Positions 62,297 through 64,000 of a DNA stretch of 64,000 nucleotides are shown here, piece by piece. Source of the stretch: Anaerostipes sp. (GTDB lineage Bacteria > Bacillota > Clostridia > Lachnospirales > Lachnospiraceae); assembly GCA_028704435.1 (NCBI GenBank), contig JAQWFL010000016.1, positions 1 through 64,000 on the forward strand. Direction: 5' to 3'. The notes beneath the pieces are model-generated. The model was not told the origin of the DNA. It did not search any database and saw nothing but the letters and a program-made list of their open reading frames with translations. Positions within the stretch are counted from its first letter, which is position 1, and each line of letters begins with the position of its first letter. A program made the translations under genes and the position numbers.

Positions 62297-63142
62297 TTAA
62301 ATTAAGTTCAGCTTTTTGCAGGCGTTGTAAATTCCATCATCTTTTACAAGGTCTGTAGTTAGATTGGCGTAAGGCTCTAATCCTTCGTAATGACGTCCCA
62401 TAATAATACTAGTTCCTGCGGTTTTTACCATAGATACATCATTGTCACCGTCGCCAAAAGCATAGGTTGCGTCTATGGGAAGATTCAAATAATCGGCCAT
62501 CATACGAATTCCAGTTCCTTTGTCAGTACCCTTTGGTGTGGCATCAGAAAATTCATAGCGAATATGCTTTGCAATCTCTAGTTGGGATGAAAAGTGTTCT
62601 GTGACAAATTCATGATCTCCCGGATTCCTATATATGAAAGTTACTTTATTAATCTTACACTTATCTTTTGTATCCCAAGGTAAAACCCAATGTTCTCTTA
62701 CATCAAAGACGTACTTAAAAAATGGATAAATATCCGTATCCATTCCATCACAGTAGGTTTGGGTTTCTCCATCCATAAGCATGACAATTCCCCGAGTTGC
62801 ACAAAGGGCACGCATCTTCTCAATCTCAGAAACAGGAATCTCTACGCTATGAACTACCTCTTCATCTAACTCAAGGTAGGCACCTGCAGTTGTGATATAT
62901 CCGTTCATATAGTCTTTTACATCTTCACAAAATAATTTGTTGCGGCCAGAACAGATACAAGTCACGTATCTATTTTCCTGAAGACGTAAGAGAGCTTCTT
63001 TGGTAGAATCAGGCATTTCAAAGATATGGTCTACTTCGTCAATCAACGTTCCATCATAGTCAAAAAAAACAATTCCTCTATAATTTTTCAAAAATTTTCC
63101 CTCCCCATATGATTTTCTGTTCTTATTGTAGCATACACTCAA
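62297..63142 (-). CDS. HAD-superfamily (Cof-type) hydrolase
   Basis: GIVFFDYDGTLIDEVDHIFEM; CSGRN; YAFGDGDNDVSMVKTAG; true start may be a TTG near 63091. Confidence 0.92.
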   Translation of the reverse strand: MSVCYNKNRKSYGEGKFLKNYRGIVFFDYDGTLIDEVDHIFEMPDSTKEALLRLQENRYVTCICSGRNKLFCEDVKDYMNGYITTAGAYLELDEEVVHSVEIPVSEIEKMRALCATRGIVMLMDGETQTYCDGMDTDIYPFFKYVFDVREHWVLPWDTKDKCKINKVTFIYRNPGDHEFVTEHFSSQLEIAKHIRYEFSDATPKGTDKGTGIRMMADYLNLPIDATYAFGDGDNDVSMVKTAGTSIIMGRHYEGLEPYANLTTDLVKDDGIYNACKKLNLI

Positions 63143-63191
63143 TTGAAAACAAAATATTAATATGATAAAATTTCAGATAAGGAGAATGCAA

Positions 63192-63884
63192 ATGAAAATA
63201 GTAATGATACATGGACAAAACCATAATGGATCCACCTGCCATATTGCAAGAATGTTAGCAAAGAATTTACAAGGAGAAGTAAAAGAATTTTTTCTTCCAA
63301 GAGACTTTGATGAATTTTGTATTGGCTGTACCCAGTGTTTTATGAAGGATGAAGAACTTTGTCCCCACGTGGAAAAACTTCGTCCAATCACAGAGGCAAT
63401 GAAACAGGCAGACGTATTGATTTTGGCTAGTCCTACTTATGTTTATCACGTAACAGGAGCTATGAAGAGCTGGTTAGACCATTATGGATATCAGTGGATG
63501 GTACATAGACCAGAAGAAAGCATGTTCTCAAAGCAGGCAGTCTGCATTTCTACGGCAGCAGGCGGAGGAATGAAATCTGCCAACAAAGATATGAAGGATA
63601 GCCTTTTGTATTGGGGAGTTCCTAAAATCTATCAATATGGTATGGCGGTTCGTGCAACGAATTACCATGGGATCAGCGATAAGAAAAAGAAACAGATTCA
63701 AAAAGATATGTCTATGCTTGCCCGCCTTATAAAGCGACGAGATGGGCATATAAAACCGGGAATTAAAACTAGAATTTTCTTTGCAGTGATGGGGAAAGTG
63801 CAAAAAAGAGGATGGAATGAGGCAGATAGTAAGTACTGGAAAGAAAAGGGATGGACCAAAAACAAAAGACCATGGGAAAAATAG
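63192..63884 (+). CDS. Flavodoxin/NADPH-dependent FMN reductase family
   Basis: KIVMIHGQNHNGSTCHIARMLAKNL; FCIGCTQCFMKDEELCPH; LILASPTYVYHVTGAMKSWLDHYG. Confidence 0.9.
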   Translation: MKIVMIHGQNHNGSTCHIARMLAKNLQGEVKEFFLPRDFDEFCIGCTQCFMKDEELCPHVEKLRPITEAMKQADVLILASPTYVYHVTGAMKSWLDHYGYQWMVHRPEESMFSKQAVCISTAAGGGMKSANKDMKDSLLYWGVPKIYQYGMAVRATNYHGISDKKKKQIQKDMSMLARLIKRRDGHIKPGIKTRIFFAVMGKVQKRGWNEADSKYWKEKGWTKNKRPWEK

Positions 63885-63974
63885 TTTAAGAAATTTGTCG
63901 AAAAAGGATGAAAAATTATTGTTTTTTTGATATACTGTTGTACTTGTGGGAAAGAAAAAAGAGGAGCCGTATGT

Positions 63975-64000
63975 ATGTCGACAGAAACAGTATTTATTAA
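63975..64000 (+). CDS. Start of a CDS truncated by window end (MSTETVFI..)
   Basis: RBS gaggag upstream; open to window end. Confidence 0.4.

Noticed and set aside
1-64000. rRNA or tRNA genes, CRISPR-Cas loci
   Set aside because: None recognised in the window by eye.

Overview
Low-GC Firmicutes window, probably Lachnospiraceae-like, in two parts. (1) About 0-28 kb is accessory DNA. It carries a stress/SOS-type regulatory cassette (S24 repressor, Y-family polymerase, LexA DNA-binding-domain-only protein) interrupted by a complete IS66-family insertion with a perfect 17-bp IR and 8-bp TSD. It also has a GAF+BTAD/SARP-like regulator followed by helically phased heptamer repeats, and a candidate ~9.3-kb integrative mobilizable element (IME: xis, int, RHH/MobC-like, AAA/RepA-like ATPase, oriT-like hairpins, MobA/L-type relaxase, tnpV, DHFR, EcsC, and an AT-rich four-gene cassette of unknown function) bounded by imperfect direct repeats. 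Beyond that lie a decayed ICE end (N-terminally truncated integrase with its first catalytic Arg apparently replaced by Gly, and an Orf21/TcpA-like N-terminal stub), a decayed duplicate of a sigma-like/small-membrane/HTH module, and an IS256-family remnant. (2) About 28-64 kb is more chromosome-like: three dispersed copies of a conserved ~160-180 bp unit that looks like a promoter + ~70-nt CU-rich sRNA + terminator, a superoxide reductase, a DUF6465 H1-like protein, a LytTR/LiaF-like pair with a 21-bp-phased repeat, two hybrid histidine kinases, a large double-PTS/double-DeoC carbohydrate locus, UbiB/phasin-like genes, a GGDEF protein, and a C_GCAxxG_C_C + pyruvate-kinase-like fusion. Best candidates for undescribed biology are the three-copy sRNA family, the four-gene IME cassette, the SARP-like regulator with phased operators, the double-PTS locus and the pyruvate-kinase-like fusion. 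All functional calls are by eye from sequence, with no database search.
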